Below are positions 1-21,071 of a stretch of DNA of 64,000 bases, one piece after another. The position numbers and the translations under genes are program-made. Source of the stretch: Haliclona indistincta (Eukaryota > Porifera > Demospongiae > Haplosclerida > Chalinidae); contig OZ024784.1 in assembly GCA_964017065.1 (NCBI GenBank), positions 9,219,152 through 9,283,151 on the forward strand, given 5' to 3'. The first letter of the stretch is position 1. Each line of letters starts with the position of its first letter. The notes under the pieces were generated by a model. It was not told where the DNA came from and searched no databases. It was given only the letters and a program-made list of their open reading frames with translations.

Positions 1-120
1 GTAGACCTACTAGTACTCAAGTATCACTGACCAAGGCACTACTGTAGACCTACTAGTACTCAAGTATCACTGACCAAGGCACTACTGTAGACCTACTAGT
101 ACTCAAGTATCACTGACCAG
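1..120. repeat. 43-bp tandem repeat, about 2.7 copies
   Basis: A 43-bp unit beginning gtagacctactagtactcaa starts at 1, 44 and 87. The third copy runs into unique sequence after about 33 bp. The third copy contains the stop codon of the minus-strand ANKRD11/12-like gene (110-112), so the array is made of that gene's end and the sequence just after it. It continues to the window edge, so the true copy number is unknown. Confidence 0.95.
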
Positions 121-3100
121 TTGATTGGAGTCTCTCATCACTGGAAGAAGTGTTCAAACATGTGTTCTCAAGATTTGATTGGTTGGTTTTGGTGGTAGGC
201 ATCATCCGTTCCAACAGAACAGAGCAGGCACTGAGTGGAGGGTAGCCACACACAGCTGCTCTTTGATGGGCTCTGACTAAAGCTTGTTCAAATGCCAGTA
301 CTATACGATCCTGACAAGAGAGAGGGAGAGAAACTGTTACGTAATTAGTTCAATACAATAGCTACACATGCTTTCAATGTAGAGGAAACATGAATGGTTT
401 GTGCTTAAAGTTCTGTTCATAATCACCAGGTCAGTGAGATGAGAGGTGAGGAGAGCAATGCGTTCTGCTTCCTGGTCAGTGAATAACTTGTGGAGAGCAG
501 AAGGAATGGGAGGATACACACACTGAGTGGAAGAGTTGTAATGAAAACACACAATAATAACAAGTTGCTGACCTTGGGATCAAGAGGGTGAGGAAGACTG
601 CGTGTTCTGTACTGCTGTGTTGAAAGTAGGAAAGAGGAAACGTTATGGGGAAGAGGAGGAGGAGGGAGAGAGGTTGATTGTCGACGTTGTTGGACCACTA
701 TAGACCGAACTATTGGCCTCAATTGCTGCTTCTTAGGCGGCTAAAGAAGGCAGGTTATAGCATAAAGGTATATCATTACAAGAAAGTGTTTTTACCAGTG
801 GATGCTCTTCTTCCTTATCCTTATTGATTGATCCTTAGACAGAACATAGCAATACAAATTCACATATTATTGTACTGTGTGCTCTTACCTTTGGTACTGG
901 ATGGTAAGATTGGAGAAGTCTTTGAGCTTGCTACACTCTGAGTGAGTGAGGAAGCCAAGGAAAAGGCTGAAGGAGTGGTCTCATCTTTATTTGTTGATAA
1001 TGGTGTAGTCTCCCTGGTAACTAAGCAAGGAGAAGAGCCATGATGACTAGGGCTAGGAGATTGCTGAAGACGAGAGCTAAAGAGAATAGGAAGTGATACA
1101 ACAGTTGAGCTAGAGTCATCATCCACAAATGCAAAGTTATCTTGACTGCTCACAACAGCGCTTGAATCAAGACTGACTGAGCCCTGCCTTCTCCTTCGCC
1201 TTGATACATGTAGAGATTGGTAGCGTGCATCTCTCGTATCTTCATCAAGAAGCGATGGAGTCATTCCTACACTAGCACTTCTTCTCTCTCTGTCCTTGAT
1301 TCGTCTCAATGCTACATCTCTACTGCGCAGCAGCGGCTTAGAACTGCAAGATGTGTCCTTGTGAATGGATGGCTCTGATGCCACTCTCCTCTGAGGTAGA
1401 AGATCCAAAGAGACACTGACCGTGAGAGAGAAAGGTGAAGAGGGTGGTGATGAGGTTTGGGATGGATTGGTAAGGAGTGGTAATGTTAGTGGAGGGCTTG
1501 TGGTAGTGGGAGAGGTAGATGATACTGCAGCTTGCTGTTCTAAAGTGTTTTCCTCAGTCAATGGCTGATCGTCAGTGACTTTGAGTGTAGCAGCATCCTC
1601 ATTTGATGGAGAAGCATCCATCACAGCACTCTGAAGAGCCTCTTCACTGACATCCATTGACTCAGAGGTATTCTCCTTCTCTTCTTCCCTCATAGAGTGA
1701 ACTAGTGATCGTCGGACACCAGGTGGAAACAGTGCTCCTGATGGTTTCTCAACTGGACTATGCCTCTTTTGTTCTTTCTTCTCTCTAGAGGAATTGTGAC
1801 CAGTGTCTTCACTTAATGCAACTTGAGCTTTAGCTTCGTTTGAAACTTCATCTTTTTGCTTATCTGACAAAGGACAGCTAGTGCTAACAGTAGGAGTGGT
1901 CTCAATATTGCTGGAAGATGGAGCAATTCCTTGGTGTGAGTGCTCATGGTCAGTCTCTGATGATATGTCACTGTAGAAACTACCGTGTGAGCTCTTTCTT
2001 TGTGGAGAGGCAGGTCGATGTGGTGTTTGAGCGGTGGGAACAGACTGTGGTTCTTGTTTCTTCATTACAGGAGTCGTGAAAGTGCTTTGAACATGTTCAG
2101 AGGATGTCTGGGAATCAAGAGAGGGCATGGATAATAATGGGCTTGACGGACCAGCAGATGTCTCAGACTTTGTGAGAAACACATCTTCATCATCATCTTT
2201 CTCCTCCTCCTTGTCTTCATCTCCCTCCATCCGTTCTCCCATTGCTGACCGCAGCAGTCTACTCACTTTCTTGTCTCGACATACATCTAGTGGCTGCTGA
2301 CCATTGTCATTATGAAGTGTTGAGTCTGCTCCGTGTTTCAGTAATAACTCCACCACCTACACACCAGATACAAACCAGTGCTATCAATGTAGTGGCAGTC
2401 GTTCTATCTCCCACATTAACTAAATTACTCGAGTGGAAAATAGTTCTACATACACACATACCTCCACATGATTGTTGACCACAGCATCGTGAAGGGGCGT
2501 GTCTCCTCCCATACCCGATGCATTGACATATGCTCCACTGTTTATTAGCAGCACAACAATATCATTGTAACCATGGTTACAGGCCTCGTGCAGTGGAGTC
2601 CAGCCTACAACATGATTAAATATTACATGTAGTGAAACCATGAAAATCAGTGACAACTTATTTTGCACTATTAATGTCAATTGCGAAGTAATCCTATGAC
2701 TGATGTACACATTATGCACACTAACCAGCAAAGTCAGTAACATTCACGTCAGCGCCTTGTTGTATGAGAGAGGAGGCTGTCTTCTTGTCTCCCTTGATAC
2801 AAGCAAGGTGGAGCGGTGTCTCTCCTCTCTCATTCTTGCGATGAATACGACTCCTAGTGGGTGTGTCTCGTGGAGATGACTCAACACTTGAACCGCCTTA
2901 ATAAAAGAAATACAAAATTTGTTACATAGCACTTCAAAAGTATGTAGTGATAGTATGTATGTGTGATAATAATACTCCAGAGAAAAATGCTGTAGTGAAC
3001 ACAGTGACAAATATATAATGTACTATAAGAATATAGTGCCTGTCTGACAACACCGGCTGACCTGGAGTCTTCTGTGGATCGGTCATCTGGAGAAGAAGAG

Positions 3101-3522
3101 CTAACTGCTGTCGCTCAGTAAGAGCTGGTTTAAGTGGGGTGGTGATGGAGGAGGAGGGAGATCCAATGCTGCCTTGAGTGGAGCTGCTACGACGTTTCTT
3201 AGCTGATGGTGTTTTGTCTGAACGTACATATAACATGTTACTATAATTATACACAGTATAGTACATGCATACCCAGTTCATCCTTAGCTGTGGTTGGAGT
3301 CGTCTGAAGCTTGCGTTTACCAACACGTCCGCTAGTGTTCCGGCTAGGAGTCTTCTGCAGCTGTAAGAAATGCCACTATTGTGCAATCAAATTGAACAAT
3401 TATAATACCTCATCGTCTCTTCCAGCGCTAGCTGCACCCCCAGCAGCAGTTGGATTTGGAGAAGACATCTCGAGTGACTCTGAAAGCCTCCTTTTCTGTT
3501 GCTTCCGAGACGCCGAATCCAT
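110..3522 (-). CDS. ANKRD11/12: ANKRD11/ANKRD12-like ankyrin repeat protein
   Basis: Ten exons give 877 aa: 3522-3409, 3360-3273, 3217-3062, 2896-2726, 2604-2462, 2356-889, 833-796, 731-573, 522-427 and 310-110. The family are nuclear co-regulators that bind p160 coactivators and histone deacetylases. Visible parts, in order: a basic Ser-rich N terminus; the family-typical segment with LTERQQLALLLQMT, just before the repeats; ankyrin repeats containing NERGETPLHLACIKGD, GWTPLHEACNHGYND and GGDTPLHDAVVNNH; a long acidic/Ser-rich low-complexity exon (2356-889); and a C-terminal exon reading DRIVLAFEQALVRAHQRAA, like the conserved ANKRD11 C terminus. It is much shorter than the vertebrate proteins (over 2,000 aa), the difference lying in the low-complexity middle. 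The start at 3522 opens exon 1 and the frame runs through all ten exons. It is head to head with RPGRIP1L. Confidence 0.85.
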
Positions 3523-3876
3523 GTGTGATTGAAAACAAGAGTAGTAGAGGTAGATCAGCGGGAGAAAAAAGAGAAGAGACGCTCCATTGTGTGATTGTGT
3601 GGTCAATTGGTTGCATGCAGCGGGCGTTCTCCCGGGATATCGCCCGCCAAATTCCTCTTCTAGTTAGCGCACACCATTACAAGAGACTGGAGCCCATACC
3701 AATCGCCATGTTCGTTGCCTGGGGGGACGAGACAACAACTCCTGACAACTGGTCTGAAGGAATATCTTCTTGCCTACAGGCATGCCTACAGGAGCTAATT
3801 CTTAGGCAGTGATTGTGACTCTTACACATCATAATGTCTGGTAGGTTCAACTCCTGGTATACGAGCCATGTAGCCC
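3523..3876. promoter_or_regulatory. Shared divergent promoter, ANKRD11/12-like and RPGRIP1L
   Basis: 354 bp separate the two ATGs. A GC-rich inverted repeat (gcgggcg...cgcccgc) lies near 3620-3650. A GTTGCC half-site at 3714-3719, followed by ggggac, resembles one side of the RFX X-box that drives ciliary genes, but the second half is poor. Open frames on the plus strand here run antisense to ANKRD11/12 exon 1 and look incidental. Confidence 0.5.
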
Positions 3877-6800
3877 ATGGCCAACTTATCAACAGCAGGT
3901 TCCCGCCAACCTCGTGGAGGACTTGTTACCAAGAGAGCCGTAGCTCTCATGGACCGAGTGGAGTTAGAGGACAAGTGCCATCAGGTGTTTGAAGAAAACC
4001 AACTGCTGAAGAAGCACGCAAAGGCACAGGAGGAGAAAATGAAAAAGTTTGTGTCATATTGCTTAGCTGCATGCATGCACCTTTAATTTTTCATTGAGTG
4101 TGGCTACTATAGGAAACTCTACTTCTTTTGCCCTCAGTGAAGGGACTGAAGTAGTGGAGGTGCAAGTGCCATGACTTAGCTATAAGAGCAGAATAGGCAT
4201 GACAGAACAAGCGGGAACAGTCTGTCAGCTAGCTATGCTCAGAGAATTGATTTATGAATCAGCTAAACGCAAGCCATATAGCCTGGTTATTATTCATAGA
4301 CAATCGATGAATGACAATCTTTGCTAGACCCTCCGCACCGTTCATCCAGTTATCAGTAGGCGTGGAGGGCAGCAGCCAGACTAGGGCTATAGTCTACCTT
4401 GTTCTATCGTCAGGTGTTAGTACCCTACCTTGACTACTTAAATTATTGCTCAGCCCTCTATTAACTATAATTATAGTGTCTGTTTGTATCCGGGAGGAGC
4501 AAACAGTTGTTAACCTTAATGACCCTACTTAATCAAGCCTGGGAACTACTTAGCCCGCACTCGACCTACAAATCCCGACGGTCAAGAAGCTAAGCAGCAG
4601 CGCAAGTGTTCCGCAAGAACGCGCTAAGCCGCCTTTGTATGCACACAAAGAGCAGTAACTAGTCATAAATGCACTACACCCTCACGTACGCACAGTTGAC
4701 GCTCTCAACTACTAAGACCAACTCTTTGGTCCAACACTGCTTTCTTCCCCTCCACTCCCGCACCATTGTACTATTATTGCAAAAAAAATTAGGCCGGGAG
4801 GACCTGGGACCCTCAGAGGAGGTGGTTGGAACGCATCACTCCAACTCAGGACTGCAAAGTCCTTTTTCCCGCACTCTGGTCAATGCATGCTCGCTGCATC
4901 AGCAACTAGGTGGTCATGTGGAGGGTTAACTGATTGTACATTGATTTTATAGTTGGTCACATTTTTGGTCATACATTGTAACTCACTAGCATGATTAATG
5001 TTTTAGGATGGCTACTAAACTGCTGAGGCTAACAGCTGATGAGAGACGCCTACAGCAACATAATGGTAGTAGCCAGCAGCAGCAGCAGCTGAAGGTGTAT
5101 CAATACTCTGAGCTGGAGGACAGAGAGGCTGAGCTGCAAGCTAGAGTGAGGCAACTAGAGAAACAAAATACTTCATTGAAGAACAAGGTGAGGAAGGAGA
5201 AGAGGAAGAGTAATAGAGGCATAGCTACAAGAATTCTGTTCTTGCAATGCTGAAGCAAAAACACAGAGCATTACATTGTAACAAGTCACTGTAGTCACTG
5301 TTCACACAATACGGATGAGGATGATAGAGTGATGTAGTGTGTTGTGTGTGCTAGGTGATGGTGATGAAGGAGCAAGCAGAAGCTGCTGCAAGTAGACGAC
5401 GCACTCCATATGGTCATGTGCCGTCTAGAGTGAAAACCGTATGTGCAGTGCACACATGATCTGGTAACTGTTCACATTATTCTCAGGGTCTGTCCAAGAA
5501 AGCTTTTTCAACTGAAGACATTACTGATGTCACATCAAGGTGACAAAATACAGCACCTCATTGAATCATAACAGCAGCTGCAAAATATACCTGTCTACAT
5601 TTACAGTAGTGTTCTGTGACTATGCAGGAAGACAGTGAGTACTCAGGTATCACCAGGACCAGTGAGGTATGGTCACAGTCTACTAGAAGATGCTCGACGT
5701 GATAACCAAGAGCTGTGAGTCTGTGTGTCCTATGCAATGGGCAAGTGATTTATGTTTTTTATTGCTGCACAAGAGAGGAGATGCTGTTGGTAGTGAAGGA
5801 GGACTTGGCTGCTGTTAAAATGGAGCATGAGCGTGACAAGCAGCTTGTCAGTGAACTGCTTTATCTTTATACAATTTAAGTTTACATTCTTTTTTCTCAA
5901 AGTGGCAAATACGAGAGGTTGAGCATGAGGAGGAATTGCTCAAATTACAAGAGCAAATACAAAATCAGTTGACAGCTGCTCAAAAGTGAGTATGTAAGCA
6001 CATCTTGTTTGTGATGTATTTTGCATTTGTATTCAGAGCTAGCTTGCAGGAGAATGTAGAACTAATCAAGCTACAGAGAGAAATGAGAGAGAAGACTACT
6101 AAACTGCAAACCTCTGAGTCACAGTACCTTATTACTGAGAGAGTAAGCACTCCTCACATGATGTAAACTCTAGTGTACAGAGTGTTTCCTATAGAGTTTG
6201 CAGTCGGTAAAGCACACCAATGCCAGGCTACACGATGAGATTGAGTCACTCACTGCACAAATCAGACAGGTATTGTATGGTAACACCTTGCTCACTCACC
6301 GAACCTCTCATCAGGAGCAACGGAGAGGTAACGAGCTCCATTCACAAGTTCTCGTCAGCACTGCCTCACAACAGCGTGTCACAGAGGTACAGTTGAACAA
6401 AATTAGCATTTCACGCACATTAACATCACGTTGTGCGTGCCTGCCTGCCTGCCATGACAGCTTGAAGAAATAATAGTTGATCTAAAAGCAGAGAGGGAAC
6501 TCTTGAAACAATCGAATGACAGGCTCATGAAGAGGTAAAAGAAAAATAGACAAAAATGACACTAATGCTGTGCAGTGCTCTAGGTGACCGTACTGTGGGT
6601 GAGAGGGAGTGGCAGTCTCGGAGGAAAACAACTGAAGAGAAGAGACTAGATGATACTGTCATGAGTGAGATAATGGCTGAGAGAAATAAACTGTCCGACA
6701 TGCTCACAAGAGAGAAAAGTTATCAACACTATATGACTATCACAGCTCCATTACCATTACTGCTAACAGGTATTACTGAGCAGCTTAAGAGTGAGTTGGA

Positions 6801-9800
6801 ACAGATGAGAGCATCACATCAACAGTTACAAACCAAGCATCAGAGCTTATCTGACAAGATCAACCTGTACACTAAGGTAGTGATGGATCATGTGTTGTGT
6901 TAGTCAACTTACTTTACTGTTCAGGATGGTACTGTTAGCTGGGATAAAGTTGAGGAGGCTGTGGCTTTCATCAAGGTTAACACCATTCCTGAGGAATACC
7001 ATAAACATAGAAAATTTTATGCATGAAAAATTGTCACTTTTTGCGGAGGTGCAAAAATTTCATATTTAAGTAGTTAAATTTCCCCAAAATTTGGTCATCT
7101 AGGACAACAGAAATTTCTATGTTTACAGTATGCTGACAGCATTATTATTATGTCATTTTCTAGTTGAAGAGAGAGAGAGGAGAAAATCCTTTGAGTTTCC
7201 TTCAAGCAGTTGATAATGATGAGGAATGTAAAGGTACTGTCTGTTTTTACCCGTGCCCAGTATGCGCCAGGGTTATGCGTTTGTGTCCGTCGGTATGTTT
7301 ACCCGTGCGCAGTATGCGCCAGGGTTATGCGTTTGTGTCCGTCGGTATGTGTGTGTGTGTGTGGACATAAAAACACGCCTGTTTGCGTCTTACCGCTCGA
7401 AACTCTCCACGAAAACACTCTCTGCAGCTTCTTCACTGAATTTATAGTCCTATGAAGACGTTTTCTGTGCTGGCAAGCCTTCTTCGAGCGACTAATCCAT
7501 GGCTTTCTAAAGCTACGTGTCCTTGTAAGAGCACTTTACGGTATTGTGGGTGTGTCACCCAACCTCCTATCCATGTCGATGTCCTCACTCAGTCTCACAT
7601 GTACAGAGCTTCTTGACTCTTGAGGACTATAGCTACGGTATTTACCGTACATCAGTCTTTCTCGAGGCCTTCTGTGATGTGCCAATCAACTGTTAGTGCA
7701 TGTATGCTATAATTCTATTTTTTCTGGATCTGTCTATGGGCTAGCTGTAAGTCTGCAAGTGTAAGTGTAACGTGCGTGTTGCAGTAATGCTGCCTGGAGT
7801 GGTCGTGTTTAGCTCCTAGCTCAGCGCACGGGTATGTGTTCATTAGAACTCTAGTCTTCTTACGTTTTCTCTTTATTTCGATCTACAAGGCTCATTTGCT
7901 CGAGAAGTACAAGAACTCCGTGTTGCTCATGCTGAAACCCAGTGCCAGTTGGATAAGACTCGCAGGCTGCTGTCCATACAGAACACTATCAGTAAGGACT
8001 GTAAAAGAGAGGTTGAGGCCCTCCAGGAGGAGCTGAGGGAAGTGAAGACTGCTTGTGAAAAGAGAGTAGAGGAGAGAACACAACTACTGGACATTAAACA
8101 GACCAGGATCAAGGTGTTTCAGTGTGTGCACTGACTGACATAATCAGCCAAAGCAAAACCACTGTACCTGTTGTCATGTGTTGTCTTCTATAGAAACTAG
8201 AGTCCCAGCTTGATGAGGCTACCTATGGTAAACGATGGAATAAACTAGAAGTGACTAAGTTTGAGGTACAAACACACTGCATTGTACTAACACCAGATGA
8301 GCCGCATCTCCTCTCAGACTACCTTGACTAGTGATCCTGCTGACAACATTGTGTTAGAGAGAGATCAGAATCTTCTTGAAGTTCACGTCAAACAGGTTTG
8401 AGCAGCTGTGTGTCAACACCACATGTGCAACCTGTCCTCCTGTTGCAGGTTGGACTCAATCCCAAGGCTAACTCTTCCCTCTCCTCTACCTCCACTCCTT
8501 CTCTCTTCCTTTCCCTCACTCTCTCTGGCTATGAGACCCAGGTGTCTCCCATACTCCACTCTCCTAGTCAGCTTGACTTCAACTACACTGCCCGTTTCCT
8601 CGTGACAGTCAATGATCATTTCGTCAATCAGCTCAGCAATGTAATGAACTTCTTATCTTCTTGTAATGCTATGCATTTCTCATTCTATGCTCAATGGATT
8701 ATGTTTTCTTTCTGCTCCAGGGCAGTATCACAGTAGAGCTTCATCAAGCTCATGGTCTACAGTATCATACTATAGCTTCTACCTCACTTGCTCTGAGACA
8801 GCTCATTGCTACTGAGGAGGAGAGGGCATCAGTGCGAATACACAATCAGACATCACTCACTGGTAATGAACAATGTTTCATAAACATTGATTTGCTGCAT
8901 TCGTGCTGTAGGTAGTGGTCAGTTGGAGCAGTGTGGTAGAGTGGGTAGAATGGACTACTGGATGTGCCTCAGAAGACCAGTAACACAACTAGTAACGCAT
9001 CTTCACCAGGTGTGTGGTTGAGTAAGCAGTACCATGAGTATCACAGACTGTATACTAGTACTAGTACTGTAAATACTTGCGCTTACTGTAAAACTACTAC
9101 TGGCTTCAGGGTAGAGTGAAGAAAGTAATAGCTGAGAGTAGTGGAGTCTACACTCCTCCTGCTGATCCCACATTCAATGAGCTCTCTGTCACCATCCTGA
9201 GCTGCTCTGACCTGTTGCCAGTGAAAGGTTAGTACATGTGCATATATGCATAGCCAGCAACCAACATACTCGCTGTCCACCAGGTCACAACCCATCAGTG
9301 TATGTTGTGTACACATTCTATTCATTTCCTGATCATGACACACCAGTTGTCACTGGCTCGCTTAGTCCTCTGTTCAACAACACACGATGCTTCCCTGTCA
9401 CTATGAATCACCACCTACACACTTATCTCTCCTCTACAGTAAGCATCTCTTGCACCAACACTCACTCACTCACTTACATCTCTTCTTAGGCTCTAGCAGT
9501 GTATGTATTTGATGATCTAGATCCAGTGGAGACCAACTATCTTGGACTAGCTGAAGTCTCTCTTCTTCCACTCACTCAAGGACACTCTATCCAGGACTCC
9601 TTCCTACTCAAGAATGTGAGTGCAACATGTTTGCTTATATCTTTCCAGTAGTATCTGTTTCCTATAGACTAGTGACTCTCCTGCTGGGACTATTGAACTC
9701 TCTATAACATGGCGACACACGTACACTTCTCCATCTCCTGCTTCACACACTCCTCCTACTCACACTCATACTGTTAAAGAAGAGAAGAGACCACTAGTGC

Positions 9801-11373
9801 CCAGTGACAATGGTGTATTGCAGGAGCAGCCACAACTGTCTCCACAGCTGCAGGTCGCTGAGTCTGGAACATTTATACCAGTAGACACTTCCAGTGTATC
9901 ACCCACTGACAGAAGATTAGAGCAAGGAAGCGATAAGAACGGAGAGAGTGCTGATGCACAAAGTACAGATCAAGAAGCCATTGTTCAGAGTGATGTAGAT
10001 GAGGAGGTAGTGGAAGAATTGGATGAAACAATGGAGAGTGTTAGTGTGACAGTGACGGAGTACACCGAAGAGGAAGAGGAGAGAGATTGCGAGGAAGACA
10101 ATGACACTGCATCAGAAGACACTATGTTTGAAGAGTCCGTAACTCAAGAAGGTGAACAATACAGTCACGATTCAGTTCAGGAACCATAGCTTGTGAAAAT
10201 AAAATTATTATGCATGTTGTACAATACTATATGAATTTGTGTCTCACTATCCACAGTGTCAACACTATTGTCACCAGCTAGTGAACTGTCACCAGCTGCT
10301 GCCAGCACTCCTGCTAGACCTTCCACCATCACAAAGAAAGAGAGAGATCGGAATGTTGATAGCAGCAACCCGGTCACTTTGGTATCAGCTACCAGTCCAC
10401 AATCCACAACAGATGATGAGGTGTGTTATCATCATGATGCAGCATCTTCACATACCCCTTCCACAGGTTGTGGTATTCTCTCTCACTGTCATCAGTTTTA
10501 CACTAGGAGAAACCTGCAGTTTAGCTAACAGTGTCTCCAGTAAAATATTTGTAGAGTACCAGTTTCTAGACTATCCACCAGAAGAGCTGGAAACACCTTT
10601 CTCTGTTTCTATTCCTCCTCCAGGAAAACCTGTCTCATTCAATTTTAAAAAAGGTATGTATTCAGTAGTGTTAGTTTGATTTAGTGATCTTTTTTCGTCT
10701 TAGAGTTCAGATTGGATCCATCTATGTCCTCCTCATCTCACACACTCTCCCTTCTTGCTAGTGCTCTTCGTTCATCCGATCTTATGTGAGTCTCTCACTC
10801 ACTCAATCACACACGTACACACACATTATTGTCATTGTTTTCTCACTACTCTACCCACCCTTCTCGTGTCAGTGTTCCATTCACAGTGGTGAGTGATCCA
10901 GGAGACACTAGTGACTCTAGTGCAGAGTGTGTTGAACTGGGAGTTGGTGGACTCAACTTTGATGAGGTAATATGGCAATGCATGAGAATCGCAATGTTCC
11001 TAAACAGTATGGGTGATTCTTTACTCATGCAGTAAATACTGTACAGTACAGTACACAGTATTCACTCTTGAATGTTAACTGTTGCACTATGATTATCTGA
11101 GATTATTAAGTGTTGTTCTCTTAGTTGCTTTCTGATGAAGTCAGTGATGATGAGTGCGTAGAAGTGGATCTTGAAGGTTAGCATTGATAAGTAAAACATC
11201 CACCTACATGTTAAAGCTTAAATTGATGGTTGTGTAAAGATCCATGTACATGTAGCAAACAAAACTATATTCTTTTTGCTGCAGTGAGCTCGCCTGATGA
11301 AGTCATTGGATTCCTTACACTCTTAGTGGATGGAACAGCTGCTCTCAAAAAACTGAACAATTCTAATTATTAA
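3877..11373 (+). CDS. RPGRIP1L: RPGRIP1L (NPHP8/ftm) ciliary transition-zone protein
   Basis: Roughly two dozen small exons; the first are 3877-4046, 5007-5187, 5355-5438, 5487-5539, 5628-5714 and 5774-5846. Stop at 11371-11373. Known role: scaffold of the ciliary transition zone together with nephrocystins. The N terminus reads KMATKLLRL across the first intron, as in vertebrate RPGRIP1L. Long coiled coils run to about 8390. They are followed by an N-terminal C2 domain (about 8440-8990, with LHQAHGLQYHTIASTSLALR), a second C2 domain (about 9140-9750, with PSVYVVYTFYSFPDHDTPVV and VYVFDDLDP), a Glu-rich acidic linker (about 9800-10190) and a C-terminal C2-like RPGR-interacting domain (about 10460-11370, with VPFTVVSDPGDTSD). 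Intron 1 (4047-5006) has no feature I recognise. The intron at 7244-7887 carries a 52-bp duplication. The exact protein length was not resolved. Confidence 0.92.
6997..7130. mobile_element. MITE, about 130 bp, TA target site
   Basis: Terminal inverted repeats CCATAAACATAGAAA (left) and, on the opposite strand at the right end, CTGTAAACATAGAAA, flanked by TA on both sides. It lies in an RPGRIP1L intron, has no coding capacity, and its interior is AT-rich. The TA site suggests the Tc1/mariner superfamily. Confidence 0.7.
7249..7366. repeat. 52-bp tandem duplication followed by a GT microsatellite
   Basis: Two almost identical 52-bp units (acccgtgcgcagtatgcgcc and onward) at 7249-7300 and 7301-7352 run into a short (GT)n tract, immediately after an RPGRIP1L 5' splice site. 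Period 52 is not a multiple of three. The short open frames across it are by-products. Confidence 0.9.
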
Positions 11374-11686
11374 ATTATTGTTGTCTTGAATAGATAGTTT
11401 CGAAATCAAGCTAACTGCTGCAGTACAGTAACCAATGACATCTAATTAGCTATGTGCAATAACAGCAATGATCATGCAATCGGATGTGCTACCTCACTGT
11501 ATTCCTACTATGTGAATTGGGAGCTTATTGCTGTTGTGGTGCCATTGCAGTAAGCTAGCCCCGCCCTTTTCACCATCATTCCGAGATTACGGAGTTTCGA
11601 TTCTCTCGTGTCGTGTCATCTCCGTAACTGTTGAGAGTCAAGAGTGCTGCTAGCGGTTGGAACGTTCGTTGTCAGGACTAACAAAG
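11374..11686 (+). promoter_or_regulatory. RPGRIP1L 3' end and NEDD8 upstream region
   Basis: 313 bp between the RPGRIP1L stop and the NEDD8 ATG, same strand. It must hold the 3' UTR of one gene and the promoter and 5' UTR of the other. I see no further gene or repeat. Confidence 0.5.
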
Positions 11687-12540
<854 letters not shown>

Positions 12541-12761
12541 GAACAGCAGCCATGACCATTATCATATCATAGCTAATACTATTCCAGTCATACACCATTT
12601 GTTGTTGGACACTTATAATTCTTATTTCTCATTGTTGTACAAGAACTTGTGATCAAAAAAAGATTATTACTGAGTGATAGAATGAGTGAATAATAACAAT
12701 GATAGCACAGGATTAGTGGTTATACAGGAAGTTTGATCATGACCCTAGCTAGTTTCAGGAC

Positions 12762-20817
<8,056 letters not shown>

Positions 20818-21071
20818 GGCTGAGGACAATCCAAACAGTCGAGCACGCGAGAACAGTCAGCTGCGTCGCCTCTGGCTCTACAGTCGCCCGCGCGCGCTAA
20901 ACTTTCGCGCCATGCGTGCGCATCTAATTTGGGTGTGGTCTGTGTGACGATAAACGTGGGCGTGTTTCCGGGCGTGAACCGTTAACCAAAGTCGAGCTTC
21001 ACTTTAAGCTACTTGTGGATCTACCTCGTACCATCAAGAGTTTGTAATATCATAGAGTGTTCGCTTCGGTT
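20818..21071. promoter_or_regulatory. Divergent promoter of HELLS and Rab-like GTPase 1, with E2F-type site
   Basis: 254 bp separate the two ATGs. The region is CpG-rich (cgcccgcgcgcgc at about 20885-20897) and contains TTTCGCGCC at 20903-20911, an exact match to the E2F consensus TTTSGCGC. Mammalian HELLS is a proliferation-linked E2F target, so a conserved site is plausible; it has not been tested here. Confidence 0.55.
20903..20911 (+). promoter_or_regulatory. E2F-like site
   Basis: TTTCGCGCC, about 86-94 bp upstream of the HELLS ATG (minus strand) and about 160 bp upstream of the GTPase ATG. Confidence 0.5.

Noticed and set aside
1..120. CRISPR-like array
   Set aside because: The 43-bp copies are contiguous with no spacers, and the DNA is eukaryotic.
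3450..3812. 120-codon plus-strand frame upstream of RPGRIP1L
   Set aside because: Its first part is the antisense of ANKRD11/12 exon 1 and the rest covers the shared promoter. No domain is visible.
3790..3870. A tRNA gene suggested by ggttcaactcc at 3844-3854
   Set aside because: It resembles a tRNA B box, but no A box, anticodon loop with U33 or acceptor stem can be formed around it.
7164..7455. Cys-rich frames over the 52-bp repeat in RPGRIP1L
   Set aside because: They are read-through of an exon into its intron and tandem repeat. The exon ends at the donor at about 7243 and the next exon resumes at about 7888 in frame with the family sequence.
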